Assembly: GCF_003286085.1 (NCBI RefSeq) | Contig: NW_020825366.1 | Location: 434,001-498,000 of the forward strand | Length of the DNA: 64,000 nucleotides | Direction of reading: 5' to 3' | Source: Drosophila persimilis | Lineage: Eukaryota > Arthropoda > Insecta > Diptera > Drosophilidae | Shown here: positions 33,868-44,371 of the stretch, one piece after another | How positions within the stretch are numbered: position 1 is the stretch's first letter | Layout of the letters: each line of letters starts with the position of its first letter | Made by a program: the position numbers and the translations under genes | Notes under the pieces: model-generated | Told to the model about the DNA's origin: nothing | Database searches by the model: none | Seen by the model: the letters and a program-made list of their open reading frames with translations, nothing else

Positions 33868-35324
33868 CTAGAGCACGACGGTTTATACGTATCCCGTTTG
33901 CCACAGCCGTAACAAAAAACGGTGCGATCACCTACACAGTCTTGATACCGATGCCCCTGACAACCACAGTTCCAACAGGAAAGGGTTAATGCAGCGATAT
34001 CTAGCTGTTCTGTTTCATCGACCTCATCGCCTTCCTTGTCTGTCTGTACCACAATTTCATGCACCTGTCGTCGTATAGGATTACGCTTCGGCTCAGCGCT
34101 GCCCATAGGCTTAGCCACTGATTGCAAAAACCGTTCACGAGTACGCACTATGTTGCGCAATTGTGCTACTGACAGAATGGGAATGTATAAAATTTCATGT
34201 TGGATATCGGCCAAGAGATTCGACTTTAGCACTTCCAACAGCGACATTTCGGACATGGGGTTGACTAGTTTGTCGGACAAGGTTACAATGGCTTCGTAAA
34301 ATGTATCAAATAGTTCGTGCGGCTTCTGCTTTCGTTGCACTATTGCCGTACGAATTTCCAGATCGGTACGCCCATCTCTAAATCGAGTTTTTAAGGCTGT
34401 ACTTAGCTGCGGCCAGGTCGCGGATGGTACGCTTTTATGGTAACGCCAAAACCACTCGCTCGCACTGGCTTCAAATAAATAAATGGCGTTTCTGGCCACT
34501 AGATCGAGGTTACCCTCTAAGGTCTGCTTGGTTAGCGCTTCTATCCGATATATGAAATCTTCCACCGACACCAACCGCACCTTCCATCCTGCGATTATTT
34601 GTCCAATCCTATCTGGTCGTAGTCCCGCTATCTGTTGGGATCCCCATGGGGTTACCGAGACATTAGAATCATTAGCCTGATTTATCGGGGCACCTACGGA
34701 CTCTCGAGTTGGTATTTGGAACAACTGTTCGAAGGTTTGATTTTCTCCACTAGGCTGTGAAGATCCAGCAGCTTGGTCATTCGGCGGCTGTACCGTTGGA
34801 CTTGCCAAACGTTGGAATCCTATTTCCATAGTCTGAGTCATTTGAGTCATGGCTTGAGACAACAACCCGATTTGACCCATAGCATCCGTCAACGCCTGTG
34901 CCATTTGCGCCAAGCCTGGGCTTGCTTCATTCGCTGGCTCGCTACTCTGAACTGGCATGATTGGTACACCGACTTCAGTTGGACCAACGGACGGTAAATT
35001 TTCAGTATTCGCAGCTGGACCTGCTGTCACACGCTGTGATCTGGTTCTCATTCGAAGCTGAGAAGACTCTACGTTCGAGGCGGACGCCTGCGCTACGGCT
35101 AATTCCTCAGCTAAGCTAGGAGCGGATGATTGTAGGGGCTTGTTGCACGCCGGGCACACGGTCTTTTCACCTCTTCTCGTATTAAAACAAACTAAATGAA
35201 ATACGTGGTTACAACTTGTTCTTAAAAGCTGTGTCCGATATTCTACCTGTCTTACGCAAATACAACAGATAATATCGGAATGGTCGTTTTGATCAATCTC
35301 GTCAAAACTCCAATCCAATGACAT
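33780..35324 (-). CDS. gag: Ulysses-like Gag with N-terminal RING-H2 finger, unit 1
   Basis: 514 codons. Residues 20-60 fit a RING-H2 finger: C20-x2-C23-x14-C38-x-H40-x2-H43-x2-C46-x10-C57-x2-C60. Then follows a Q/S/M-rich region with repeated MTQ/MAQ motifs (~80-185), a capsid-like domain (~220-400, WFWRYH and IRTAIVQRKQKPHELFDTFYEAI, as in retrotransposon_gag families), and a nucleocapsid with CWNCGCQGHRYQDC (450-463) plus a second Cys cluster lacking the His. A RING at the Gag N-terminus suggests ubiquitin-ligase activity or a structural zinc module; function is inference. ATG 35324 is the first in frame. Identical in unit 2. Confidence 0.9.
   Translation of the reverse strand: MSLDWSFDEIDQNDHSDIICCICVRQVEYRTQLLRTSCNHVFHLVCFNTRRGEKTVCPACNKPLQSSAPSLAEELAVAQASASNVESSQLRMRTRSQRVTAGPAANTENLPSVGPTEVGVPIMPVQSSEPANEASPGLAQMAQALTDAMGQIGLLSQAMTQMTQTMEIGFQRLASPTVQPPNDQAAGSSQPSGENQTFEQLFQIPTRESVGAPINQANDSNVSVTPWGSQQIAGLRPDRIGQIIAGWKVRLVSVEDFIYRIEALTKQTLEGNLDLVARNAIYLFEASASEWFWRYHKSVPSATWPQLSTALKTRFRDGRTDLEIRTAIVQRKQKPHELFDTFYEAIVTLSDKLVNPMSEMSLLEVLKSNLLADIQHEILYIPILSVAQLRNIVRTRERFLQSVAKPMGSAEPKRNPIRRQVHEIVVQTDKEGDEVDETEQLDIAALTLSCWNCGCQGHRYQDCVGDRTVFCYGCGKRDTYKPSCSRCNDPKNSSSRAQSTGARKPNSSKATNTI
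33817..33855 (-). promoter_or_regulatory. -1 frameshift cassette at Gag end, unit 1
   Basis: Slippery heptamer A AAA AAC (33855-33849) in the exact Gag phase (CCA AAA AAC), a 9-nt spacer (33848-33840), then a perfect 7-bp stem CGTGCAC/GTGCACG (33839-33833 with 33823-33817) and a 9-nt loop. It leads into the open -1 frame. Confidence 0.8.
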
Positions 35325-36318
35325 CCTATCCTAATTTTACTAATATATGATTTTCTTTTCTACTCTCGATTATTAACTTTTAACGATCGATATATCTACT
35401 CTGTATCCACAAAATTCGGAAACCATGCAACATTCGTCTAATAGGAGTGTGTCCCCCACTGACTCTGGTGATATTATTAACAATCAACAATCAGTACAAT
35501 GAGTCATCGGATGAACTGGGACCGTTCGGTAGTTCTACACCACTGACGGATATCCGAGCAATCCGAAACCCTGACAAACCGATGGCCCTCTACTTATACT
35601 GTAGGTCGCAAAAACTGTAGGTCGTCCAGAACCACAATACAGTAGAGCCATTCCACCTACGTCTGTCAAACAAAAAAAAAACGGAACAACAATAGAAAAA
35701 CTGAAGAAGAAGACAAGGTTATGCTGACCCAGGAAATATACCATCTCCGATTCTATTGCCTTCGTTCGCGGGCAGGCCGTAGCTCTAAGCCACTGACTAA
35801 CCTGATCCAGGCCAAAACGGCAGACAATGATCAGCAACGGTATGGACAAGTTCATCCCCCAAACAACACGCTCCCATCTTGGTGGGTAGGCAGTAGAGCT
35901 AATCCACTTTGAAACCTAAATCCGACCGAAACATTAGAACGCGCTATTTAGCGGAGTGGCCTATCCGGCCAGATACTACAGGTTCGTTACTATGCCTAGT
36001 AATTTGATTAACCTCGAGCGCGGGGCTTTAAAGTCTTTTAGAAACTGCTACGCAATCCAGCTACTCGAAGTCAATCACCCAGACAATGCACGACCATGTA
36101 TATCTGTTGGGAATTAATGGATGAAGGAATAAGTCTTGTGACACTGCATTGAGATGCAGCTCGCATTGGTGTTGATGACTTTATAAAACTTTCTTGGTCG
36201 GGGCAAGCCGAAGAAGGGCCCCACGTTGGGCGCCAAATTTACAAATTCTTTAAGAAAACCTGCCATAAAATCGTGACAGACTTTTCGAACTAATTGCCAT
36301 TTAAAATTTGTCTTTACC
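35325..36318 (-). other. Leader of Ulysses-like unit 1 with displaced primer site
   Basis: About 1 kb without a supported ORF. A tRNA-Lys-type primer site, TGGCGCCCAACGTGGGGC on the element strand, lies at 36235-36218, separated from the LTR end (36319) by 83 bp. Confidence 0.65.
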
Positions 36319-39300
36319 TGTAGCATACAACGTACAGGGTCGAGGAGCTGATGATAAGTAAACGGGAGTAGGAAGTACGCGCTGGCTTCGGCTTTTGTCT
36401 CTGGTCGGCGGGGTGTGGGCATGGAGGAAATTTTACTACCCATTTATAGCTCTGGCAAATGGTCGAGATAAGAATTTATAAAAAAAATCGCGTACGAGTA
36501 GGGAAAGGATACTACGAAACGGGATACAGGGGGGTCAAAGGGACAGATCAGCAGGTACACGTAAACGAAGAAGATCACCGGTCAGATCTTTGTCGGCTGC
36601 GGTATCGCCCATTGGCGAGAACGCCCACCCTACCATGATCCTTCAGGGCCACCTATTAATCGTCAGGATCCCTCCAACAAAGACGGCGGTGGGTCACATC
36701 TCCGTCTTTCGAGGTTGCATGGTTCCGATATAATCTACTTAGCCACGGTTCATTTCCAAAACTACTTTATTTAAACAATCCATAATTCTTCATTTAAATT
36801 CCTATAAAACCTAACGCTAATAGAACCTAGTCCCTAGTATAAGCCTGCTATTCGGTATCGTCTTACATTTATAGGGTATTACTAGTATCAAGAGTATCAT
36901 AGGGGCGAGGTAGGGTATAAGGTTCTTAAATCTATAAAAATGATTAGTAGTATGTATATATAGATGCAAGAAATAGGTTGCGTGTTCATCATAGGAACAA
37001 GGAAACGTCATATGTCATTACGGTAACTTGGTCAGTGCCAAAACCAGACAAAAATCGGGTATATGGACAGTCGTTTAAAGGCATGAGTAATACGTGTATA
37101 AAACCGTGATCATGGTTGAAGACCAACGAATAGTTACCGCACATTCATTCTTTTCAGATGGCTTACTTGTTTTTTTTTTTTTTCTTATAATCACTTACGA
37201 AACGATTAATAACTTTGACTCCCACGCAGAAAGATCTTTCGTTGTGTGTTGGATGAGGTGATTTGATGGGTGGATGAGTATGATGATGTGTGTGATTGTG
37301 ATGAGTATCTGCATAGATGATGAGATGAATGCGTGGCAACCAAAATCAAAAACTGTAAAAATAATCGGTATTAATACACTACTCATTTGTTCAAGTTCGA
37401 CTTAGCCCATGGACAGGAATTCCCTTTTTGTTTATACCGTATTTAATTGGCTTTTGCACATTTTTGCCGTATAAAAAGAACATTGTTAAACAGAAAGCGG
37501 ATAACAAAACAGGGTTTCGCATATCGGGTCTAATTTCGAAAGAAAGATAGAAAATATAACTAAATCCGATGCGGGTTCGATGCTTCCCGGCTGGAGACCG
37601 AGTTCCTACTCGAGGTCTGAAGGTGGCACACGATTGTAACGGGCGCAGGTAACATCAGCTGCTTCCGATGCCAGGGGTCAATGACCGCGGTCCATCTGCG
37701 GCGTGAGGTTAGGTACACTCGCACACTGGATTGCTCGTGGGGGGGACTGGTTTATTTGAAGAGTCACTCAGCTCATCCCCATGGGTCGAACTTGTCCAGG
37801 CGAAGATTGCAGAGCACACCGATCGGGTTTACTTGAGGAGCAAGTCCATGCCCTCGGCTACCGAACGGTGGTACGGGCACGTGGCCAAGAGGTCTCCGGG
37901 AATAACCAATCCGTATCTTCTAGACCAGCGTTTCAATACGTAGATACTAGTGGTGCTAATCCTACACGGAAAGAACAGAACATTTTTCAACGGGTCGCTG
38001 CAGCTGGGTGGATAATTACCTCAACAGAATTGCACCACTGTTTCGAAAAATGTTGATACACTGGGGGCGCTCGTTTCCAAATGGTCGAACGGTTGCCCCA
38101 GTATTGGCGATTTATAACTGGCGCGTCCACTCAAATTCAAATTCAAAAACCCACGTTTTTTCCACACCTTCTATGGTATTTTTCTGTTATACAGAATCCA
38201 GCCACAGCAATGTTTAATGAAATATAGTGCAAAGCAGAAAAATTGCATATCTTAGTGTTGCCACTTGGTCGCAAAACAGCTGATACTCTATGTATGGTTA
38301 AAGCTCACAAGCTCTGCAACTCGAATTTTTTTTCTCTGCCTAGTTATACCCGATACTCAAAATGAGTATTGTTATACCCGATACTCAAAATGAGTATTGG
38401 GGTATATTAGATTTGTGGTAAAAGTGGATGTGTGTAACGTCCAGAAGGAATCGTTTCCGACCCTATAAAGTATATATATTCTTGATCAGCATCAATAGCC
38501 GAGTCGATTGAGCCCTGTCTGTCTGTCCGTCCGTCCGTCTGTCCGTCTGTCCGTCCCCTTCAGCGCCTAATGCTCAAAGACTATAAGAGCTAGAGCAACG
38601 ATTTTTTGGATCCAGACTTCTGTGATATGTCACTGCTCCAAAAATATTTCAAAACTTTGCCCCGCCCACTTCCGCCCCCACAAAGGGCGAAAATCTGTGG
38701 CATCCACAATTTCGACGATACGAGAAAACTAAAAACGCAGAATCGTAGAAGATGACTATGCAAAATCTGAACCAGATCGTATAATTATTACAGCCAGAAT
38801 CACGAAAACAATTTCACTCTTTCTCGCTCTGTCTCACTCTAACACACAGGTTTCATGGTCGGTTTTGCCAATTGCAAAATATGAGTTCAAGGATCTCAGA
38901 ACCTATAAAAGCCAGAGCAACCAAATTTGGTATCCACACTCCTGTGATATCGGACCTTGACCGTTTCCTGTCCAAATTTCGCCACACCCCCTTCCGCCCC
39001 CGCAAAGGACGAAAATCTGAGGCAACCACAAATCTCAGAGACTATTAAGGCTAGAGTAACCAAATTTGGTGCACACACTCCTTTAAGATGTCACTATAAA
39101 ACGTATATCTCAGAATTTCGCCCCACCCCCATCCGCCCCCACAAAGGACGAAAATCTGTTGCATCCACAATATTGCAGATTTGAGAAAACTAAAAACGCA
39201 GAATCATAGATAATGACCATATCTATTAGATTGCTGAATCTGGATCAGATCAGACCATTTTTTTAGCCAAAAGGAACAAATCAATTTGCAGTGGCTACGC

Positions 39301-39536
39301 AGCGCCCGACGTCACGCTCAGACTGATTTTCTGTCTCTCTCGCACGCACTCTTTGTCGTGTCGTTAAATATTAGCGGCGTCTGCCGGAGGAGAGCCATAC
39401 TGACTTAGTATCGGGTATAACCGATTGCTGCGGTGTCCGCAGCAACTCACAACGTTCCCCCTCGTTTTAGGCTGTAATTTTGGGAGTTAGCCGTTCATAA
39501 TTCAAATAAAAGGCACGACAAGCGTCGAATATTACA
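36319..39536 (-). repeat. Ulysses-like LTR 2 (central, recombinant) with Helentron inside
   Basis: Serves both internal regions. Sequence matches LTR 3 at diagnostic sites up to ~38178 (for example the GGGTATTAC and CTACGAAAC variants and absence of the 160-bp segment), then carries the Helentron found in LTR 1. No flanking duplication. Confidence 0.9.
38345..39464 (+). mobile_element. INE-1-like: INE-1-like Helentron in Ulysses-like LTR 2
   Basis: Same insertion site and same duplicated terminus as the copy in LTR 1, with a private ~16-bp deletion near 38757 and one GTCC/GTCT unit fewer. Confidence 0.88.
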
Positions 39537-39546
39537 CCCCCCCGCT
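39537..39546 (-). other. Polypurine tract, Ulysses-like unit 2
   Basis: Same G-rich tract as at 30490-30499. Confidence 0.7.
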
Positions 39547-39609
39547 GAAATCACACTTTGGGGTCTTGCTAACCAAAGCGTGATCCACACTTGGAGTGCT
39601 TGATACGAT

Positions 39610-42600
39610 TTATTGTTTAATATCTTTTGCGTGATATTTACCTATAAAGCGACCCTGGAAATCTTCCAGCTCATAGTAGCTGTTCCCGAGTCTTTTCTTA
39701 ATGCGGGCTTTCCGAAACGTAGGTGCCAGTTTCGCATTAAAGCCTTTCACAAAACTACTCTGATCAAAATTTCGTCTATAAACTTCTTGACCCACTTGAA
39801 AGTTTACTTCTCGGCTTCGAAGATTATAGATATTTTCGTTTCGAACATGCTGCTGTTTCATTGCTTCTGCAGCGGTCTTGCGAATTAGCTCGAAGGAATC
39901 GTCGCGATCAAATACCACAGTTCGGTCCTCCAACATACTGAGGTTTCGTAGGAGTTGATAAGTGGAACCGCCAGTAATCATGTTTTGGCCAAAAGCAACA
40001 CGATATGGGCTACTTTTGACGGCTGCATGCACACTGGACCGTAACGCACAAGTAATGAAGCTAATCTGCTCATCCCAATTGGATTGATCGGGCTTAATGT
40101 ACGCTTTGATAGCAGCGAGTACTGAGCGATTTACCCGCTCTGAGGCATTGGTTTGGGGAGCGTAGGCGGCGGTGTACGAATGTCGAATTTGGTATTTCGC
40201 TAACAGATCATTAAACTTGTGTGACTTGAATTGAACACCGTTATCTGACACTATCACTTCCGGGACTCCAAAGCAATGAAACAGGTCTTCCTCCATGAAC
40301 CTAATTACGGCATCCGCCGTAAATTTCTTTACCACTTTTAGGAAAGGAAATTTAGAAAAATGATCGAGTACTACAAAAATGCCTATATTTCCAGATCGAC
40401 TTCGGGGGTACGGACCTAGAAAATCGACGTAAAGTTTCTGAAATAGCCGAAAGGTCTCTCCTGCTTTGCCCATTGGAGGACGTAGAGGACGATTGGGGTG
40501 CTTACAACATTTGCACACTTCGCAATTGTTGATAAAAGCTTTTACATCGCCCGCTAAATTTGGCCAATAATAGAAGCGTCGAACTCGTTCTAGCGTCTTA
40601 TTGATCCCACTGTGAGAAGCTAAGGGATGTTCGTGGCCTTGTTTAAGCACTTCTGTCACCAGAGCTCTGGGAACCCACAGTTTCCAGCACATGTCGTCAC
40701 TAATTTGCTCACCAGTGGCGTGTTCAGCTCGACGATACAGAAGGTTATCCATTACTTTTACATCCGGTAAACGATCTGGATTAGCTTGAATTTTCGCAAT
40801 GAGTTCCTGATAGTCAGTGGATTTAAACGCTTCCGATTGAAGGTCCACTAGGCTATCAATGCCAATATACGATAAGTCTTCGGTATGCACTCGTGATAAG
40901 GCATCCGGAACGATGTTCTGACTACCCTTTCTATGAAAAATCTTAAAGGTGAAGCCTTGCAGTTTCAGTGCCCATCGAGCTAGTCTCGAGTTTAGGTCAG
41001 CCTGTGACATCAGCCATTTTAATGAGGCATGATCGGTAATAATGGAAAACTGATGCCCTTCTACATACGCTCTAAACTTCTTGACGCACATGACCGCGGC
41101 CAAACACTCTTTTTCGGTTACGGAATAATTACGTTGACATTGGTTCAATTTGCGTGACATAAAAGCGATGGGTACCTCGTTGCCATCTTCATCTGATTGC
41201 ATCAGGACACCACCCACTCCTGTGTGACTCGCATCACAATGGATTGAAAAAGGAATGGTAAAATCGGGACTGTGCAACACAGGAGCGTTACACATCTGTG
41301 ATTTTAAGGAATCGAACGCGTTCTGTGCTTCATCGGTCCATTCAACTTTTCGCTTGCTCTTAAGTGTATCTGAGATTGGCGCTGCGATACCCGCATAATT
41401 TTTTATGAATTTGTGGTACCAACCAGTGAGACCTAAGAACCTGCGGACTTTTTTCACGGATTGGGGGACCGGAAACTCTTGAATCGCTTGGACCTTCTCA
41501 ACATCTGTCTGGATCGTTCCGTTGCCTATAATATGGCCTAGGTATTTGATCTCCTTTAGGCAAAATTTGGACTTCTCCACGTTTATGGTCAGACCAGCTT
41601 CGCGTAATCGAGCAGACAGGACATTGAGGACTTGAATATGCTGCTCAAAGGATTCAGAGATCACCAACAAATCGTCTAGATAAATAAATATCTCATTTCG
41701 TAGAGATGGCGGTATCACTTTATCCATCAACTTGGACATCGTTTGGGGTGCATTACACAACCCAAAGGGCATGACCGTGTACTGATACAACGGGCGCCCT
41801 GGGATGGTAAACGCCGTTTTTTCACGAGCGCTTACTTCCAGCGGAATTTGCCAATAGGCATCCTTCAAATCGATGCTTGAAATGAACTCAGCTCGAGGAA
41901 GCCGACTGAGAATGCCATCGATCAATGGCATGGGATAAGCGTTCTTAACAGTGACTTCGTTCAGTTTCCGACTGTCGATACATAATCGCACCTTTCCCGG
42001 TTTACGAACGAGGACCACGGGTGACGACCATGCGCTATCTGATTCTTCGATTACTCCAAGAGCTAACATTCGGTCTACCTCTACGTACATTAGCTTTTCA
42101 ACGGCTGGAGACACAGCATAATGTCGTTGCTTTATTGCCTTTGCGCTGCCCACTTCAATATCGTGCGACAACCAGCCCGTTTTTCCCAGACCTTGCTTCG
42201 CAAAGGAGGGAAACAAGTTAACCGTCTCTGCTAACTGAGCTTGCTGATGCTTCGACAAACACACATGTAACGTACTATCAAATGCTAAGCTTGACACCTC
42301 TGGACTGGATGATTTATTGGCTAGAAAAGCAGGTAACAAATTAAAACGAGACCAAAAGTCTATGCCTAGATATAGGTCTTGCGCCAAGGATGGGACTACA
42401 AACAATTTCAAGACTTTCTTCTGGCCTTGAAAACCCACTTCGGTGGTGACCTTGCCAATTATTGGCTGGCTCTGCCCATCCGCCGTACGTACTGCTGCTC
42501 TCACAGGCTTGATCTGGTTCGGATTCTGAACCAGGTCGGCCGCAAACTTCCCACCTATGCAACTTATGGATGCACCGGTGTCCATCAGTCCACTGAGCGT

Positions 42601-42666
42601 CCTTCCCAGTACGGTGACTTCCGCATAGGGTCGCCAGTCCTTAGACGTATTAACGACTGACGCCAT
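39610..42666 (-). CDS. pol: Ulysses-like Pol polyprotein, unit 2
   Basis: 1018 codons, same domain order as unit 1 (protease DTGAS, RT YLDD, RNase H, integrase HHCC and D-D-E) at an offset of 9047 bp. One visible replacement relative to unit 1, K for Q in the SVKKVRRFLGL motif, plus rare silent changes. Fully open, starting at TAATG. The near identity dates the tandem duplication as recent. Confidence 0.92.
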   Translation of the reverse strand: MASVVNTSKDWRPYAEVTVLGRTLSGLMDTGASISCIGGKFAADLVQNPNQIKPVRAAVRTADGQSQPIIGKVTTEVGFQGQKKVLKLFVVPSLAQDLYLGIDFWSRFNLLPAFLANKSSSPEVSSLAFDSTLHVCLSKHQQAQLAETVNLFPSFAKQGLGKTGWLSHDIEVGSAKAIKQRHYAVSPAVEKLMYVEVDRMLALGVIEESDSAWSSPVVLVRKPGKVRLCIDSRKLNEVTVKNAYPMPLIDGILSRLPRAEFISSIDLKDAYWQIPLEVSAREKTAFTIPGRPLYQYTVMPFGLCNAPQTMSKLMDKVIPPSLRNEIFIYLDDLLVISESFEQHIQVLNVLSARLREAGLTINVEKSKFCLKEIKYLGHIIGNGTIQTDVEKVQAIQEFPVPQSVKKVRRFLGLTGWYHKFIKNYAGIAAPISDTLKSKRKVEWTDEAQNAFDSLKSQMCNAPVLHSPDFTIPFSIHCDASHTGVGGVLMQSDEDGNEVPIAFMSRKLNQCQRNYSVTEKECLAAVMCVKKFRAYVEGHQFSIITDHASLKWLMSQADLNSRLARWALKLQGFTFKIFHRKGSQNIVPDALSRVHTEDLSYIGIDSLVDLQSEAFKSTDYQELIAKIQANPDRLPDVKVMDNLLYRRAEHATGEQISDDMCWKLWVPRALVTEVLKQGHEHPLASHSGINKTLERVRRFYYWPNLAGDVKAFINNCEVCKCCKHPNRPLRPPMGKAGETFRLFQKLYVDFLGPYPRSRSGNIGIFVVLDHFSKFPFLKVVKKFTADAVIRFMEEDLFHCFGVPEVIVSDNGVQFKSHKFNDLLAKYQIRHSYTAAYAPQTNASERVNRSVLAAIKAYIKPDQSNWDEQISFITCALRSSVHAAVKSSPYRVAFGQNMITGGSTYQLLRNLSMLEDRTVVFDRDDSFELIRKTAAEAMKQQHVRNENIYNLRSREVNFQVGQEVYRRNFDQSSFVKGFNAKLAPTFRKARIKKRLGNSYYELEDFQGRFIGKYHAKDIKQ

Positions 42667-42914
42667 TACGTTAGAGCGCTCGGTTTTGACAGTTTGCCGA
42701 TATTGGAGCAATCGGATCGAGTCGGTAATTGAATTCGGTCCTCACTTGGGGGAAAAATACAAGTGGGTGAAGGAATATCTGGGACTTTTTTTAAGTCAGG
42801 GAATAATGGAACTGTCGAAACGTCCATTAAATGGTGTTCGTTGCTTTCGAACTGTTTGGTTTGCGTGCACCTGTCGATTGTGCACGGCTTGACGAGTTTT
42901 TTGGATCGTTGCAC
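42666..42914 (-). CDS. Bridging ORF between Gag and Pol, unit 2
   Basis: Identical to the unit 1 bridging ORF; same slippery site upstream and same TAATG at the end. Confidence 0.55.
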   Translation of the reverse strand: MQRSKKLVKPCTIDRCTQTKQFESNEHHLMDVSTVPLFPDLKKVPDIPSPTCIFPPSEDRIQLPTRSDCSNIGKLSKPSALT

Positions 42915-44371
42915 CTAGAGCACGACGGTTTATACGTATCCCGTTTGCCACAGCCGTAACAAAAAACGGTGCGATCACCTACACAGTCTTGATACCGATG
43001 CCCCTGACAACCACAGTTCCAACAGGAAAGGGTTAATGCAGCGATATCTAGCTGTTCTGTTTCATCGACCTCATCGCCTTCCTTGTCTGTCTGTACCACA
43101 ATTTCATGCACCTGTCGTCGTATAGGATTACGCTTCGGCTCAGCGCTGCCCATAGGCTTAGCCACTGATTGCAAAAACCGTTCACGAGTACGCACTATGT
43201 TGCGCAATTGTGCTACTGACAGAATGGGAATGTATAAAATTTCATGTTGGATATCGGCCAAGAGATTCGACTTTAGCACTTCCAACAGCGACATTTCGGA
43301 CATGGGGTTGACTAGTTTGTCGGACAAGGTTACAATGGCTTCGTAAAATGTATCAAATAGTTCGTGCGGCTTCTGCTTTCGTTGCACTATTGCCGTACGA
43401 ATTTCCAGATCGGTACGCCCATCTCTAAATCGAGTTTTTAAGGCTGTACTTAGCTGCGGCCAGGTCGCGGATGGTACGCTTTTATGGTAACGCCAAAACC
43501 ACTCGCTCGCACTGGCTTCAAATAAATAAATGGCGTTTCTGGCCACTAGATCGAGGTTACCCTCTAAGGTCTGCTTGGTTAGCGCTTCTATCCGATATAT
43601 GAAATCTTCCACCGACACCAACCGCACCTTCCATCCTGCGATTATTTGTCCAATCCTATCTGGTCGTAGTCCCGCTATCTGTTGGGATCCCCATGGGGTT
43701 ACCGAGACATTAGAATCATTAGCCTGATTTATCGGGGCACCTACGGACTCTCGAGTTGGTATTTGGAACAACTGTTCGAAGGTTTGATTTTCTCCACTAG
43801 GCTGTGAAGATCCAGCAGCTTGGTCATTCGGCGGCTGTACCGTTGGACTTGCCAAACGTTGGAATCCTATTTCCATAGTCTGAGTCATTTGAGTCATGGC
43901 TTGAGACAACAACCCGATTTGACCCATAGCATCCGTCAACGCCTGTGCCATTTGCGCCAAGCCTGGGCTTGCTTCATTCGCTGGCTCGCTACTCTGAACT
44001 GGCATGATTGGTACACCGACTTCAGTTGGACCAACGGACGGTAAATTTTCAGTATTCGCAGCTGGACCTGCTGTCACACGCTGTGATCTGGTTCTCATTC
44101 GAAGCTGAGAAGACTCTACGTTCGAGGCGGACGCCTGCGCTACGGCTAATTCCTCAGCTAAGCTAGGAGCGGATGATTGTAGGGGCTTGTTGCACGCCGG
44201 GCACACGGTCTTTTCACCTCTTCTCGTATTAAAACAAACTAAATGAAATACGTGGTTACAACTTGTTCTTAAAAGCTGTGTCCGATATTCTACCTGTCTT
44301 ACGCAAATACAACAGATAATATCGGAATGGTCGTTTTGATCAATCTCGTCAAAACTCCAATCCAATGACAT
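42827..44371 (-). CDS. gag: Ulysses-like Gag with N-terminal RING-H2 finger, unit 2
   Basis: 514 codons, same sequence as the unit 1 Gag: RING-H2 ligands at C20, C23, C38, H40, H43, C46, C57, C60; capsid-like domain ~220-400; CCHC knuckle 450-463. Since all eight ligands and the whole frame are unchanged in both copies, the RING is part of the element as it inserted. That alone does not prove selection, because the copies are recent duplicates. Confidence 0.9.
   Translation of the reverse strand: MSLDWSFDEIDQNDHSDIICCICVRQVEYRTQLLRTSCNHVFHLVCFNTRRGEKTVCPACNKPLQSSAPSLAEELAVAQASASNVESSQLRMRTRSQRVTAGPAANTENLPSVGPTEVGVPIMPVQSSEPANEASPGLAQMAQALTDAMGQIGLLSQAMTQMTQTMEIGFQRLASPTVQPPNDQAAGSSQPSGENQTFEQLFQIPTRESVGAPINQANDSNVSVTPWGSQQIAGLRPDRIGQIIAGWKVRLVSVEDFIYRIEALTKQTLEGNLDLVARNAIYLFEASASEWFWRYHKSVPSATWPQLSTALKTRFRDGRTDLEIRTAIVQRKQKPHELFDTFYEAIVTLSDKLVNPMSEMSLLEVLKSNLLADIQHEILYIPILSVAQLRNIVRTRERFLQSVAKPMGSAEPKRNPIRRQVHEIVVQTDKEGDEVDETEQLDIAALTLSCWNCGCQGHRYQDCVGDRTVFCYGCGKRDTYKPSCSRCNDPKNSSSRAQSTGARKPNSSKATNTI
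42864..42902 (-). promoter_or_regulatory. -1 frameshift cassette at Gag end, unit 2
   Basis: Heptamer A AAA AAC at 42902-42896, 9-nt spacer, and stem arms 42886-42880 and 42870-42864, identical to unit 1. Confidence 0.8.

Noticed and set aside
35535..35855. 106-codon hydrophobic ORF in the Ulysses-like leader (also 44582-44902)
   Set aside because: No recognised domain; identical only because the units are recent duplicates.
36114..36443. 109-codon ORF MGSKISS... spanning the LTR and leader of the Ulysses-like element
   Set aside because: Starts inside the LTR, no domain, overlaps the PBS region; the myristoylation-like start is probably chance.
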